In this document: piece by piece, positions 51,740 through 62,935 of the stretch
How the letters are laid out: every line of letters starts with the position of its first letter
Position numbering within the stretch: the first letter of the stretch is position 1
Source: Bostrychus sinensis
Lineage: Eukaryota; Chordata; Actinopteri; Gobiiformes; Eleotridae
DNA: 64,000 bases
Direction of reading: 5' to 3'
Assembly (NCBI GenBank): GCA_020698575.1
Contig: CM036240.1
Span: 21,846,711-21,910,710, forward strand
Notes under the pieces: model-generated
What the model saw: the letters and a program-made list of their open reading frames with translations, nothing else
Database searches by the model: none
Told to the model about the DNA's origin: nothing
Made by a program: the position numbers and the translations under genes

Positions 51740-53145
51740 CTACCTGTTGTATGCTCTCTCCTTTTTGGCCCTTTCTAAGGCCTTGTCCATAGTCTTCTCA
51801 TTCTCTCCCCTGCATTTGGGGCAGTACCACTTGCCTTTGGGTTTATGATGTAGCCCTACACAAGAGAAGTGGAACCACTCAATGGGACATTCATCGTTAT
51901 CACATCCAATCATCTCACCGTAGGACACTTGTTCACATAGGCAGTATGTTGGCTCATCAGGATCAATAGGCAGATCTGGCGGAGACACTTCGCGCTCAGA
52001 CTTCCCTTTTGACCTTTTCTTCTTTTTGGATGATGCTTTTGCTCTCTTTTCTCGAGATGCCCCTACTCCCACATCTTCAGTGTGATCCAGAGCCCCGTAA
52101 CTTTCCCGATTTTCTCCATTTTTCTGCCGTCTTGAGCGTTTCCCTCCAGCCTTGTCCCCACTGCCTGAGCTTGGAGTAACCTCATCACGTTTCTTCTCAT
52201 GGTGACCAGTTTTGCCTGGCGTTATGGTTGCTGATGATGACGACATTAAGGCAGCTGCAGTAGTTGTCAGTGAGGTGGCTGTTGTTACATGACTTTCTGG
52301 GACTTCTTGAGAAGCGAGAAGGACTTCAGAGTGCCAGTCCATTTGTCGTGTTCGGTTCTCTACCAACTCCACCTACAAACAGAGAAAAAAAACACACAAA
52401 AAAAAAAAAACACCTTTGAGTTAACTTCTCTTTACACTGTAGAGTTCCTGCGATATGTGCTGTATTAACTATTCAAACCAAGAGTAATTGAAGTTTTGCA
52501 CATGTACCCATGTGTGTATGAGTGAACACTGATTTTTAAAAATTAAATACTGATTGTGATTTTAGGCAACTGCAAATCTACATACCATTTGACCAGCAAT
52601 TTGAATCTTCTCATCTCCAAGTTCTTGGCTTCGAATCAAGGCCCGCTGAATAGATAACTGAAGTTTTCGCCTTTGAACAGAGTCAGTTTCTCGACAGTAT
52701 TTTTCATAAGCATCATCAAGCTCTTTAAGGACATCTGAAAAGACCAAAAAGACATATTTAAGCAAAAAAAAAAAATCAGGCAGAGTAACACTTCCTCTGA
52801 TTAATTAGCTATTAGCCATTATTAATTTGTTAAAAGTGCTTTAAGTGTAGGCGATATGTCTGCATGTCTTTCTTGTATTGTTGGGTTCTCTCTGATTTAC
52901 TCTTGGCATATATTTAATGTCATATATGTACAGTATATAATAGGCGCAATGGTGACTCTGCCCAGCTTTGACCCATGACTGACAAATGGTAGACATTAAT
53001 AAATACCTTGATACTTGGCATCGATTTCTTTCATGATGGACACACTTCGCTGTAAATCAAAAGGGAGAGATTCCACCAGGTCCAGATATTCCTCCACATA
53101 TTTGACAACAACATGACCTGGATCGCCATTGGTTGGGTTTAACAT
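51740..53145 (-). CDS. ing1: Inhibitor of growth protein 1 (ING1), 306 aa
   Basis: Chromatin reader. In the known family the PHD finger binds H3K4me3 and recruits the SIN3-HDAC complex. Coding exons: 53145-53007, 52734-52586 and 52372-51740, in phase (921 nt). The N-terminal ING domain spans about 1-100 (ESLPFDLQRSVSIMKEIDAK, SQELGDEKIQ). A low-complexity linker and a basic nuclear signal (KKKKRSKGK) follow. The PHD finger has all zinc ligands: C240, C242, C253, C258, H264, C267, C280 and C283, with Tyr247 and Trp262 for the methyl-lysine cage. The C terminus MDKALERAKKERAYNR is the polybasic region of ING1/ING2. The linker, basic signal and the ERAYNR end favour ING1. It is longer than human p33 (279 aa) through a Ser/Thr/Ala-rich linker insert. 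Confidence 0.95.
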
Positions 53146-54080
53146 GTCTGATTCTGTGTAATCTTGGGTCCTTGGGCTTTAACCTAGAAGCAAAATGTAA
53201 AATAAATGTATAAAGGATACAAAAACGCGTTCCACATTTCGCACAGCCTTAGTTTATTTTATCAACCGCAAGTGAAAAGGTATTTTCCTCATGCTGAAAT
53301 GTGAGTGTACCGCGTATGTAAATATTTTCGAACCAACATTGAATATTTGTGGGTCGCGAGAGCTCCACATTTGCAACGTGTAGTAGCTGTAGCAAAATGT
53401 ACACAGCACTAGATTGATCAAATACCCGAATATGGTCAAGCCAAGCATCGTTCATTTCCATTAGTTCTGTATGAGGTCTCCTCGGCAAGGGGCTAGCTGC
53501 ACCTAGCGCGATTCAACTGGAAAGTTAGCTAACCCGAAAACGTTTAGTTATCCAAGTTGTGAACTATCAAATTTGTCGCATACAAGTGAAAAACGAAACG
53601 TTTAAAACCCTAAGAGTTGAATGCGTAGTTAGTCTCGTGCACATTTGGCTGTGAAACACAACACACAGAAATCAACATAGCATTATCCCGTAAAACACGA
53701 CACAATGAGAAGCGTTTGATAGTTACTTTAATTATGAAAACCATCCGCAATAACGAAATGAACGAGAACCTCTAATGTTACCGACACAAATAAAAGGTCT
53801 AACGTCAACCCACAAAAATCGTCAAGGGTTTTAACACGTTAAGCGCGCAAGCATTTAACGTTAATACACTATTATTGTTCAACAGAAGTTATGTGGGCAT
53901 TTTGTTAGCTTTAAATACATGCGTATGACTGCTCGCAAACACAGAACAATGTAACCAGGATGGATATAATTAACTAACGCTAAAAATAAATGAAGGACTT
54001 ACCGTGCTGTTGTTGAAGCTGTCGTTAGTCTGATCGCGATGCTAGTTTACTCTGTTGCTAGCTCTGCGTCATGTGGAGCG
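53146..54080 (-). promoter_or_regulatory. ing1: ing1 5' leader, leader intron and promoter
   Basis: An acceptor (TTCTAG) puts the start-codon exon at 53183. A donor (CACG/GTAAGT) at 54003 ends a non-coding first exon that extends toward about 54050-54080. The intron is CpG-containing relative to surrounding sequence. Only about 580 bp separate this first exon's donor from the naxd stop codon. Confidence 0.5.
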
Positions 54081-54584
54081 TGCCGTCATTCAATTAGGAC
54101 TGCGCATACGCAGTTGCTAACGTTCTGCCGGAAGCTAGCTAGTTTAGCGGCTGCCTGCTGTAAACTGACAGTCTTTGAAAACGATCTCACGCCAGTGATT
54201 AACACACCAAATTGCACCAAAGGTCTCACATTGCTGTTTAGATTCTGCAAAATGCTGACTGATCTGTTTTTCTGTGTCTATACTGCACTAAGGAATCAAC
54301 CCGCAGACCTGCTTGTGGCTATTCAAAGAACCAAGTCTTGAGAATATGTTGTATTTATTGACATTAGTTTTAAAATCACACTTGAAAAATAATGGTCTAC
54401 ACACATATTACCTGTTAATAATATCTATAATAAGAATTACAGTATGTGAAACATTTTTGAACCCAAGAAAACCATTACATAAATGATCTTGGACATGTTA
54501 CTTTCAAAAAGGCAATATAATTATTAAACATTTACCACAAATAGTACAAACGATGTTTAATTTAAAAGTTTATTTGAGCGTCTT

Positions 54585-57500
54585 TTAACTTTCAAATAAC
54601 TTTCTGAAGGCTGAGCCAATCTCCAGGATCATGTCCGATGTAGTGGTGGATCTGCCATTTCGCTGAAATGCTTGACTGTTGCATTGTCTGGTGAGAGAAC
54701 AAGCCCCATATGCTGCAACCACTGAAGGATTCATACTAGAGTGTAAAAATAAAATTGTATTACTTTGACTTTTTTAAAAGATCTTTTTGCTACTGTATAC
54801 AAACAGTTCTTGCTATTGTACAAATAACTAAAAAAAATAATTTTGACCTCACCCCCTAAAGATTCCTGCCACAGAAGTACTATGGGCCCAATGCGCCAAC
54901 ACTCCCATAGATCCTGAGAGAAGATCACCCTGTCCACCACATCGTCGCCCACTACCCTCAGTACTGCAGGAGATAACTGAAGAACAAAAAGTTAAGTGAA
55001 TTATTGAGTGACTGATAATGTAGTGATCATGAATGATACCAACCTTTGCTACCATCTGTAATGAGATCATGTTCTCCTTTTAACACTAGAGTGAGGTTCC
55101 CCATTGCAATACTTAATTGTGTGACACTGAACTGAAGATTACTTGTGTTCAAAGGCTCATGAAGCTGGGATATAAAACAAAATATAAACAATTATTCACA
55201 AATTTTGATCTTGTCTTTGACTATGATGCTCTATCACATACCATTGAATCATACAATCTGGTAAACTCCATAATGTTAGGTGTTAGGATGCTCTTGTGGT
55301 ACCCTTGAATGACAGATGGCTGTTGTGTAACTAGCCATAATCCATCCTGTAGAAACCAACATTTGTTAATGCTAGAGTCCAATTAAACTGCAGTAAGTTA
55401 AAAGTGCATTTACTGCACTTACTGCATCTATGATGACAGGGATATCTCTATCTTTGGACCTTTCTATTATTTCCTGAAGAAAGGAAAACAAATGCATGTC
55501 TCAAATATACTACTAATAAAATAATTTGTTATACAAAAGCATTTAAGACATGCCTTAGCTGTTTTAAGAATGTAATCATCTCTCCCAAGTCCTGGTCCCA
55601 CCACAAGGCTGTGCAGCCGCGGAAGCCATTTTTCTATTTCTTCTACTGCATTTGGACTGTCCCTAGACAAACGTACCAAAACAATGAGGGACTAAACATT
55701 TTATTACACTACATACATTACTTTACGACGGTAGAACCACTCATTAACGTAGTTTACTAATATTAAATAGCTTTACGTGTGCTGATGTCAAATAAGAACA
55801 ACATGTATGATTTCAAGTTGATCTCTACTTACAAGACAGGATGGACAATGAGCTCAGGGCTATATGATTTAATGACAGGTGCAGCATCCTTGGTGCAGAA
55901 AACATGAGACAAATCAGCCCCCTGGAAACAAAAAGTAGTAGTCAACTTCAAATACTAACAACTTAAACTACTATGTCTATCCAGATAATGATTTACCACT
56001 TTCAGTGCAGAGATTGCAGCAAAATAAGGTGCTCCTGTATAACTAAAAGTACATAAATCAGTATGAACAATGTAAAAATGTGTATGTTTAAAATGAAATG
56101 TTTTTTATGCAACAAACTCTTGGCATCCTCCAATGATTCCAATTCGTCCATCTTGTCCTTTATGCTTCTTGGATGTTAGAGGGGGGATTGTGCTCTTTAC
56201 CATGGCAAGGATGCCATCATCCATACTTCTGTGTGATTTAGAGCCTAAAGTGTAGTAGCGATCAAGCACTATAAAAAACAGACAAAGCAAATGACACTTT
56301 TTAGTTTAAAGAAACATGTTGTAAATTGACCTACTGATGTGGTTTCCTAACATAAAACAAAATAAATAATCTTGAAATAATAATCAATCTCATTTATACA
56401 CCTTGCAAACAAGTTGCGTTTGCAGCAGTGCAGGTACATTTACAAGTAATAGGCACAAATCCTGACATGTGAAAAATGTAAATAAAAATGTAATTCTTAA
56501 TTAAACCCTTAACTTTTCGCAAAAAACTCATCACTACATTCTTTACAAATAGGTACAGTTGTTTCCTTCCACACCTTTATAAATTTACAATAAGATGCTT
56601 TTATTGTCATTGCATTAAAATACAAAGAATTCAGCTCCAAAGATTTAAGAATGACAACAAAACTACTACCTAAAGGTTGTGATTCTTGGTTCAACACTTG
56701 ACTGTGTTGCTTGAAAGAGTCTACTTGTGGTGAAGAGTGTCTGATATGACTGGGCTGACTCTGTGTGCATGTAGGGGTGGCACTAGAGAACCCAGAACTG
56801 GGTCTGGTAGAGGAGATATTTGAAAACATCTGTCCCAACATCTGGAACATCTGCATCTCTCTGGCATGTTCAGCTTCTCTGCGGCGATCTTCTGCTTGTA
56901 AACGTTGTTCCTCCACTCGATAGAAGTTCTCCTCGGCCTGGGCACTTTGCTCCAGAAACTGCTCCATCAATTTTTCTAAGGGGAAGTTAGCACGTCTTCT
57001 TCTTGCACGTTTGGGTGTTCGGGCTGGCAAATTGTTTCCCAAATGACTGCTAGTTTGAGGTCTTACTGCTGTACCTTAAATAAAGAAAACACTTAGCATT
57101 AAACTCAGTGTAACATAAGAACATGTAATCTAAAATTTCTTGCAAACAGTTCTTAAACAGTACTTACTATTACTGCCCACTGTCACTTTGACTGGAATAG
57201 GAATGGGAATGGTGGGATACTCCAACTTGACTTCAGTCTCTGCAGGAAAATGACAGTCACCAGTATTTTCAGAGTATGCTTCTTGAGCATCCTCTCCATC
57301 TTCATCCAAGCCGTCAACGACTTCCTCTCCTCCGGGTCCACCCTCCAACATCTCTTGTGGGTCTAAAATGGGACGGTTGCTCAGGATCCCTTCCATGATG
57401 TCATAAAACTTGCATATTTTGTGATACTGTCCATTGTTGCGTAGGTTGCCCTCTTTAGCTAGCAAGAACTGTCTCTTGAGGCTTTTTATGCGTACCCTGC

Positions 57501-58331
57501 ATTGCTCCGGGGTCCTGTCAAAGCCCATTGCCGCCAGTCTCCGCGCGACGTCGCGGTAGACGAAGCTATTTCGGAAGCTCCCATCCAGCGCTGTCTGGAT
57601 GTCTTGCTCCCCCCAGATGTTTAACAAGGTCCTTGTCTCTACGTCTGACCACAGGAATCCCCGCGTTGTGTTTGCCTGCATGACTGACCCAGGCTAGCCT
57701 TTCTTAGCATACAAGCTCCTCTTAAATGAGTTTAATGTTGATTCTCTTGATTATGTTGGACGTCTGCTATTTAGCCGCTAGCTTTAGTTAGCTACATCAA
57801 AGCCGCGGGTGCCGCAGACTCCGCTCCAATATTGACAAGTAACAAAGTTTGTAGCTTAAGAAATAACTTAGAGGCATTATCGTAATTGTTTTCTAAATTT
57901 CAACATCACCACTCAAAATCACCTAGTGTGCTAGCCGAAACCTAACAGAGAGTGTTTATCCTTACGTCGTTATTAAAACGCTTAGCTTGTTGAAGAAAAG
58001 CTGACCAGCGAACAGTTTTAAGGCTCAATTCACAACCTTAACCTTCAACAGGGAAACTGCAAAGCTGACCTGCAATCAGTCTGAGGTATTCTCCCACCCA
58101 AATAAAAGCTGACAGGCCGAGAGTCCGCAGGGTCCTAGAGACCCTGACCCAACACTGGACCGTGGGTACGACCTATAGGACGGACTGGGACAAGCATTAA
58201 CTCGACAAGCGAGAGTAAACATTTCACTATAGCATCTTCACTTTACCTGCTTCATTAAAATACAGCCATGTGGCGCACAGTGGCAGCGCAGCTGTTGTAA
58301 CGAAGAAACACAGTGTCTGAGTGCGCTGCAT
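54585..58331 (-). CDS. naxd: ATP-dependent (S)-NAD(P)H-hydrate dehydratase, 343 aa
   Basis: Metabolite-repair enzyme (NAXD/CARKD) that dehydrates damaged NAD(P)H hydrates using ATP. Coding exons: 58331-58247, 56268-56118, 56042-55997, 55921-55833, 55662-55554, 55473-55423, 55346-55242, 55164-55044, 54976-54853 and 54735-54585, all in phase (1032 nt). The N terminus has a hydrophobic stretch (LCFFVTTAALPLCATWLYF), a possible targeting signal. Motifs are PPLTSKKHKGQDGRIGIIGG, YTGAPYFAAISALKVGADLS, VVGPGLGRDD, PVIIDADGLWLV, LTPN and the catalytic GGQGDLLSG. Intron 5 seems to use a GC donor (AAG/GCATGT at 55553-55552), and the exon 2 donor is weak. AATAAA on the minus strand (54574-54569) lies about 10 nt after the stop. 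Intron 1 contains another gene. Confidence 0.94.
56509..57681 (-). CDS. Myb/SANT-like (trihelix) DNA-binding protein in naxd intron 1
   Basis: Two exons, 57681-57168 and 57074-56509, join in phase through GT-AG (359 aa). Residues about 8-95 form a Myb/SANT-like domain: FLWSDVETRTLLNIWGEQDI, then FVYRDVARRLAAMGFDRTPE and QCRVRIKSLKRQFLLAK, the WSD..T..LL..W and TPEQCR..K signature seen in trihelix proteins and ZSCAN20/29 relatives. An acidic linker follows (GLDEDGEDAQEAYSEN), then a basic KRARRRR and a charged coiled coil (about residues 205-250, EEQRLQAEDRRREAEHA). The last 50 or so residues look unlike the rest. A minus-strand AATAAA (56605-56600) and a splice donor (56669) precede the stop, so the true 3' end is uncertain. 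Exact family member not recognised. Confidence 0.75.
57682..58246 (-). promoter_or_regulatory. Likely promoter region of the nested trihelix gene
   Basis: The 565 bp between naxd exon 1 and the trihelix ATG contain no exon I can support. A possible acceptor-like CTAAGAAAG precedes the ATG, so a leader exon or direct transcription from this region are both possible. Confidence 0.3.
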
Positions 58332-58352
58332 GCCGTCACTGACGCATTGTAC

Positions 58353-58396
58353 ACTCCGATATTACTCCGATATTATTCCGATATTGCTCCGATATT
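58353..58396. repeat. Four 11-bp tandem units, ACTCCGATATT-like
   Basis: ACTCCGATATT, ACTCCGATATT, ATTCCGATATT and GCTCCGATATT follow without gaps, starting 22 bp upstream of the naxd ATG (minus strand). They lie in the presumed leader or core promoter. Confidence 0.9.
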
Positions 58397-59340
58397 ACTG
58401 ACTGGTGCACTCAGTCCTTTCTTACCTATTGTATGGCTGCGTTTAAGCGCTGATAACTGTACACCAATGATCCCGATCATGAGGCAGCAGCACTGGAACC
58501 ACACAGGAAGACACTTACTATGATGCGTTTAATGATCCTCGGACACAGAGCGATCCAAATAAGATCTAACAAGCAGCGTACATAATACACAACTTAAGAC
58601 TACAGCAATGTTGGTGCAAACAAAAATGTTGCACATTTTGAAAAGTTATGTGGTGAGTGTTTCTTAAATTTTAAAAGTAGTTTGGGAGATTTAAATTTGA
58701 TAACAACAAAACCATACAATAAAATCAGTCCAACTCAATATGACTGAAGAACTTGTGGGTCGAAGTGTGAGAAATTAGGTTAAAGGCCTTACAAAGGTGC
58801 CCCGGGTTTTGACTTATAGGTAAATACATTTTTATGGCACGTTTGTACTTTCGATAGCTATAGAGTATTTTGTTTTACGTTACAAACTACATTAATAAAT
58901 TATGGATGACAAATTAATTTAAAAAAGTCTCATTGTAAAATTTTAGGTCACAGCTTAATGGTTTTTATACCTCTTGGAAGGACACGCAAAGAAAACTTAG
59001 ATTAAAACAATAACATTTTGAAACTTTCTTTTAATATAACACAATATTCAAAATGAAATAAAACGATTCTGATGCCTTAAAGACAAAGTTCAGGGAATAG
59101 TAGCTTTGTAATCCTCTTTAGCTCTTCACCCACTTCCTGTTTGACATCAGTACTTTTTTGAAGTTTGGACTCCTTCATCTCACAATGGAGCAGTTTTGCC
59201 GAGTAATCATGACAGGAAGAAACATCTTTTTGTAAAATGTCGTGTTTCAAAAGACAAAGGACTTTTACAATTTAAGCCGTGTAAAGCCTTTTTCTGACTA
59301 TTTTTTTTTTCAACACACAGAAAAAGCGGACCGCGGCATC
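58397..59340. promoter_or_regulatory. Head-to-head spacer between naxd (-) and rab20 (+)
   Basis: The two start codons are 1.0 kb apart and face away from each other, so both promoters lie here. A pyrimidine tract followed by AACACACAG (ending at 59320) just before the rab20 exon is a plausible 3' splice site, suggesting a non-coding rab20 leader exon upstream. No other gene was seen. Confidence 0.4.
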
Positions 59341-61670
59341 ATGCCCGAGGTCTCAAAGCTGAAGAAGCCCGACGTGAAGCTGGTGCTGCTGGGGGACATG
59401 AACGTGGGGAAGACGTCTCTACTCCACAGGTACACGGAGAGGAAGTTCAAAGACACGGTCAGCACGGTCGGAGGAGCGTTTTTCCTCAAACAGTGGGGAC
59501 CTTACAACATCTCTATATGGGACACAGCTGGTAATTTTTTTTTTTAAGTATTTTTCCCCTCCAAAGTCTGTTTGCTGTGTTCCTTGTTTATCTGACAGTG
59601 TGACCCGTGTGACAGTGTCCCGGGCAATCTCAAACATGTGACTGACCGACTGCTGGCTCCAGAGCCGCTACTTTATCACGTTCACAATGTTTAACCAGCG
59701 CTGCTCAGAGAGGCCATAACTGGGCCTTTTGAAGCCCAAAATACACTTGGTATAGCACCAAACTGTGTCCCTTAGGCCTGTGAGTATCTAATATGCTGCC
59801 TAAAACCATGCTTTTAAGCCGTAATACCTAAAAATAATACTATAAAATAAGACTAGGGTCTATTTGTAACAAAGCCAGTAAATCGAATCAAACCTAGTAG
59901 CCTGTTATTACTTTCACGTTGTTAATGTTAATAAGAACGTCAATGGATAGAGTAAAAACAAGATCAGACTAAAATGAACAACTTTATCAACTATGAAGTA
60001 TAATTAATTTATTTTAATTTTAAATTTTAATTTAATTAATTTCCACAATATATTTAATTCCATCTAGCCATTATATGCCATTTGTTGTCCATGTTTTTTG
60101 TTGTTTTCTTAGACTTTACAAATAAAATGCATTGCCTTAATTATTTGTTTATGAATAGCTGTGTGCCTTATTATATAGTATTCCTATTAATTTGTTCATC
60201 TTGTACTACTTATTCTCGCATTCATTTGAATTCACACCCAAAATCAAACACAAAGTTCTTGAACATTCTTTTAAAGTTGATCATCCCAGTCCTGTATTGT
60301 GCAAAATTAATTCCTAATCACGAGTATTTCTGAGATAAGGATAAGAATTGATCTTGCCCCCAAAAAGCCTTTTTCCTGTCTGCATAACCCCTGACAGTCT
60401 AAGGCTTTGTGTTACAGTTACTGAATTAGAAAATGCTGACTCAACAGTAAGTAATTTCAAGCTTTTTATCAACACTGACCACTCATGCAGACATGTGGCA
60501 TTTATTGGACGTATTCATTTAGGTTGTTGTTGTTTGGTTTTATAATTTTACCCAATTCATTTTTAGAGTTGTTTTTAAACCCCTGTAAGGATCCAACCCT
60601 GTTCCTCAAATCTGGTCACATGATAGTGCTGTGACAGGAAGAATTGACTCCTCTGTTTTAACACTTGCATCACTTTGTACTTTCCAGGCTTTTGTCTTTT
60701 AATCATCTGAAATTTAAGGGGAATATTTAGACAATTTATTAAATGACAAATCTATTTATCACACTGTAAAAATGTTTACAGGGAGCTGGTTAAAAAGTGA
60801 ATCAAGTTTTTGTCCCAGCCAAGGTATACAAGACCTAGCACAGATGTGGATTTGAGCTATATATATCTTTATAAACAGCTTAGTACATTTCTGACACATA
60901 AAATATTCTCTCACACACAATGTAGGCTTTCAAAAACAAAACTCTGCATATTTCAAACACAAAGGCCTTTTGTTTTCGGATTGCTGATGGCTACGTAAAA
61001 GTTCATTTTGTGCAGTTTGTCCATTACTATTGTTGCTTCAAATCAATATACAGTATATAATATAACAACTTTGTGTGTCCCTTGAGGTCGAGAGCAGTTC
61101 CATGGCTTGGGGTCCATGTATTGTCGAGGTGCAGCTGCTATCATCCTAACCTACGATGTGACGAACTGGCAGAGCCTAGTGGAGCTGGAGGAGCGTTTTT
61201 TATCACTGACGGATACTGCTAACCATGACTGCATTTTTGCTATAGTGGGCAACAAAGCTGACCTGACCGACCTTAAAGCCCAGTTGCCACAAACTGCGGA
61301 CTCAGTGGACCAAACAAAATGTGAAGAATCGCAGGTACTGTCGGCTTGTCCCACACCACCAGCCTCCCCTGTGTCCATCTCTGGTGTCATTCTTCACAAA
61401 CAAGTCACCCAAGATGACGCTGTTGCTCTTTATGGGCGGATACTGCGTTACAAAGGCATAGATGAAAAGAGCACGCTGCCTGCTGAGAAGATGTGCTTTG
61501 AAACTAGTGCTAAAACAGGGTACAATGTGGACAATCTGTTCGAAACACTGTTTGACCTTGTGTTGCCTTCCATTCTCAGAAAGAGAAATGAGAACCAGGA
61601 GTCCCCTACAGTGGACTTGGAGGACTGCAGGACAGGGGGAGGCAAGCGGACCAAAGTTTCCTGCTGCTAG
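59341..61670 (+). CDS. rab20: Small GTPase Rab20, 257 aa
   Basis: Rab-family GTPase, known for roles in phagosome/endosome maturation and hypoxia response. Two coding exons, 59341-59530 and 61087-61670, join in phase (774 nt). Nucleotide-binding motifs are the P-loop GDMNVGKTS (18-26), DTAGREQF (61-68), GNKADL and ETSAK. The C terminus SCC supplies the prenylation cysteines. AGREQFHGLGSMYCRGAAAI is typical of RAB20. The protein exceeds human RAB20 (234 aa) through an N-terminal extension and a longer insert after NKAD (Pro/Ser/Thr-rich, SACPTPPASPVS). The start at 59341 was chosen because the frame upstream, though open, shows a likely splice acceptor. The 1.56-kb intron is AT-rich and empty. 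Confidence 0.95.
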
Positions 61671-62935
61671 GAGTTCTGCTTTTTAAAACAAATAGATATA
61701 ATATTGAAGCACTAAATAAAAATGTGACAATATATTATTGGATCATAATCCAGTAATATATCATATCATCTTTTAATACCACAGATGTCTGCTCCTTTGA
61801 AGACATGTCCTAGGACATCTCAGTAATTTTTGTAAAAAGGGGACCCAAATATTGATATCACATCTCTCCTTTAACTTCTGACCACTGATAATGCACTTAT
61901 TTAAAGAAGTGTAAGGAAATCACACACTTAAGTCAATCACTGCGCTTTTCAGTGTTCACAAAAAGGCACTAATGTTTGTTGAAAGGCACATTGCGACATT
62001 CTGTAGTATTTGTATTTTACACAATCTTGTTCTTCAGTGTTACCAACACTGAAGAGATTTTTATGCTTTACTGGCTTATCATAAGTTTCAGTTGCACAGT
62101 ATAAATAATGAACTAAATTTTTTCTGATAAATGTCATAATAAAGATTTTATTTTGCATTTTTGTCATATTCTTTTACCTCTTTTACGAATGTAAATTCCA
62201 AACAAAGTATAACAAACAACATTTCATATTTTACAATAACATTTATAAAATTCAGTAAAAACATTGTTATGGGAATTGGCTATGTTTTTAAGTTTTGCTG
62301 TATTTTTCTTGACCAAATAAAAATGCTTCTTAATAAACAATTTGATAACATGAAGCATGATAAAGACTATGAAAAGAAGACTATAACAATCATCCGTTAG
62401 CACAGGTTCAGTGCCAAGTGCATCTAGGGTATGGATGGGAAGAAAGCAAACTACACTTGGGGAAAGGGATCAAGTTTGTTCAGCAGATATATAAATACTA
62501 ACAAATCAGTGCATTTTGTGAACATACTTGCATATAAACTTGACAACAATAAAGAAATTTGTTGATGAATACATATTAAGAAGTAAAAGAGTAAAAAGCC
62601 GGGACCAGAGCTAGTGGCATTGTGGAGTAAGCTCAGATCTGATCAGTACAAATATAACCTGGAGTGCATATACATGGGCATCTTTGGTTTGGCTGTAATG
62701 TTGTACTTTTCTTGACAATGAATACTAGTTGAGGTAATAAGTTAAAAAGTAAGCACCAATCAACAGTAAAGACATACAGTATACCTGTTTTTTATAATGC
62801 ATTTGAAGTCATAAGGGGATCTAATATTTACATGGGGAGGTGGGGGGCTTTAAAAGGATCTTACAATCTTTTGCAAATTAGATCTCATTTACAATGATCT
62901 ACCACTGTCCCTGAAATGTTTCTACAGGAACGTTT
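61671..62935. terminator. Converging 3' UTRs of rab20 and col4a2
   Basis: rab20 has AATAAA at 61715-61720, 45 nt after its stop, and another at 62316-62321. The col4a2 3' UTR enters from the right on the minus strand. A minus-strand AATAAA occurs near 62152, so the two UTRs may overlap. No other gene was seen. Confidence 0.45.

Noticed and set aside
53249..53488. Minus-strand open frame upstream of ing1 as an alternative ing1 first coding exon
   Set aside because: No similarity to known ING N termini, and no donor was found that would join it in phase to the conserved exons.
54039..54341. 100-codon plus-strand open frame opposite the ing1 promoter
   Set aside because: Sits over the ing1 first exon and promoter, has no recognised motif and is Cys/Leu/Ala-rich as expected by chance.
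59242..59340. In-frame extension upstream of the rab20 start
   Set aside because: It crosses a pyrimidine tract and AG that look like a splice acceptor, and the sequence has no Rab similarity.
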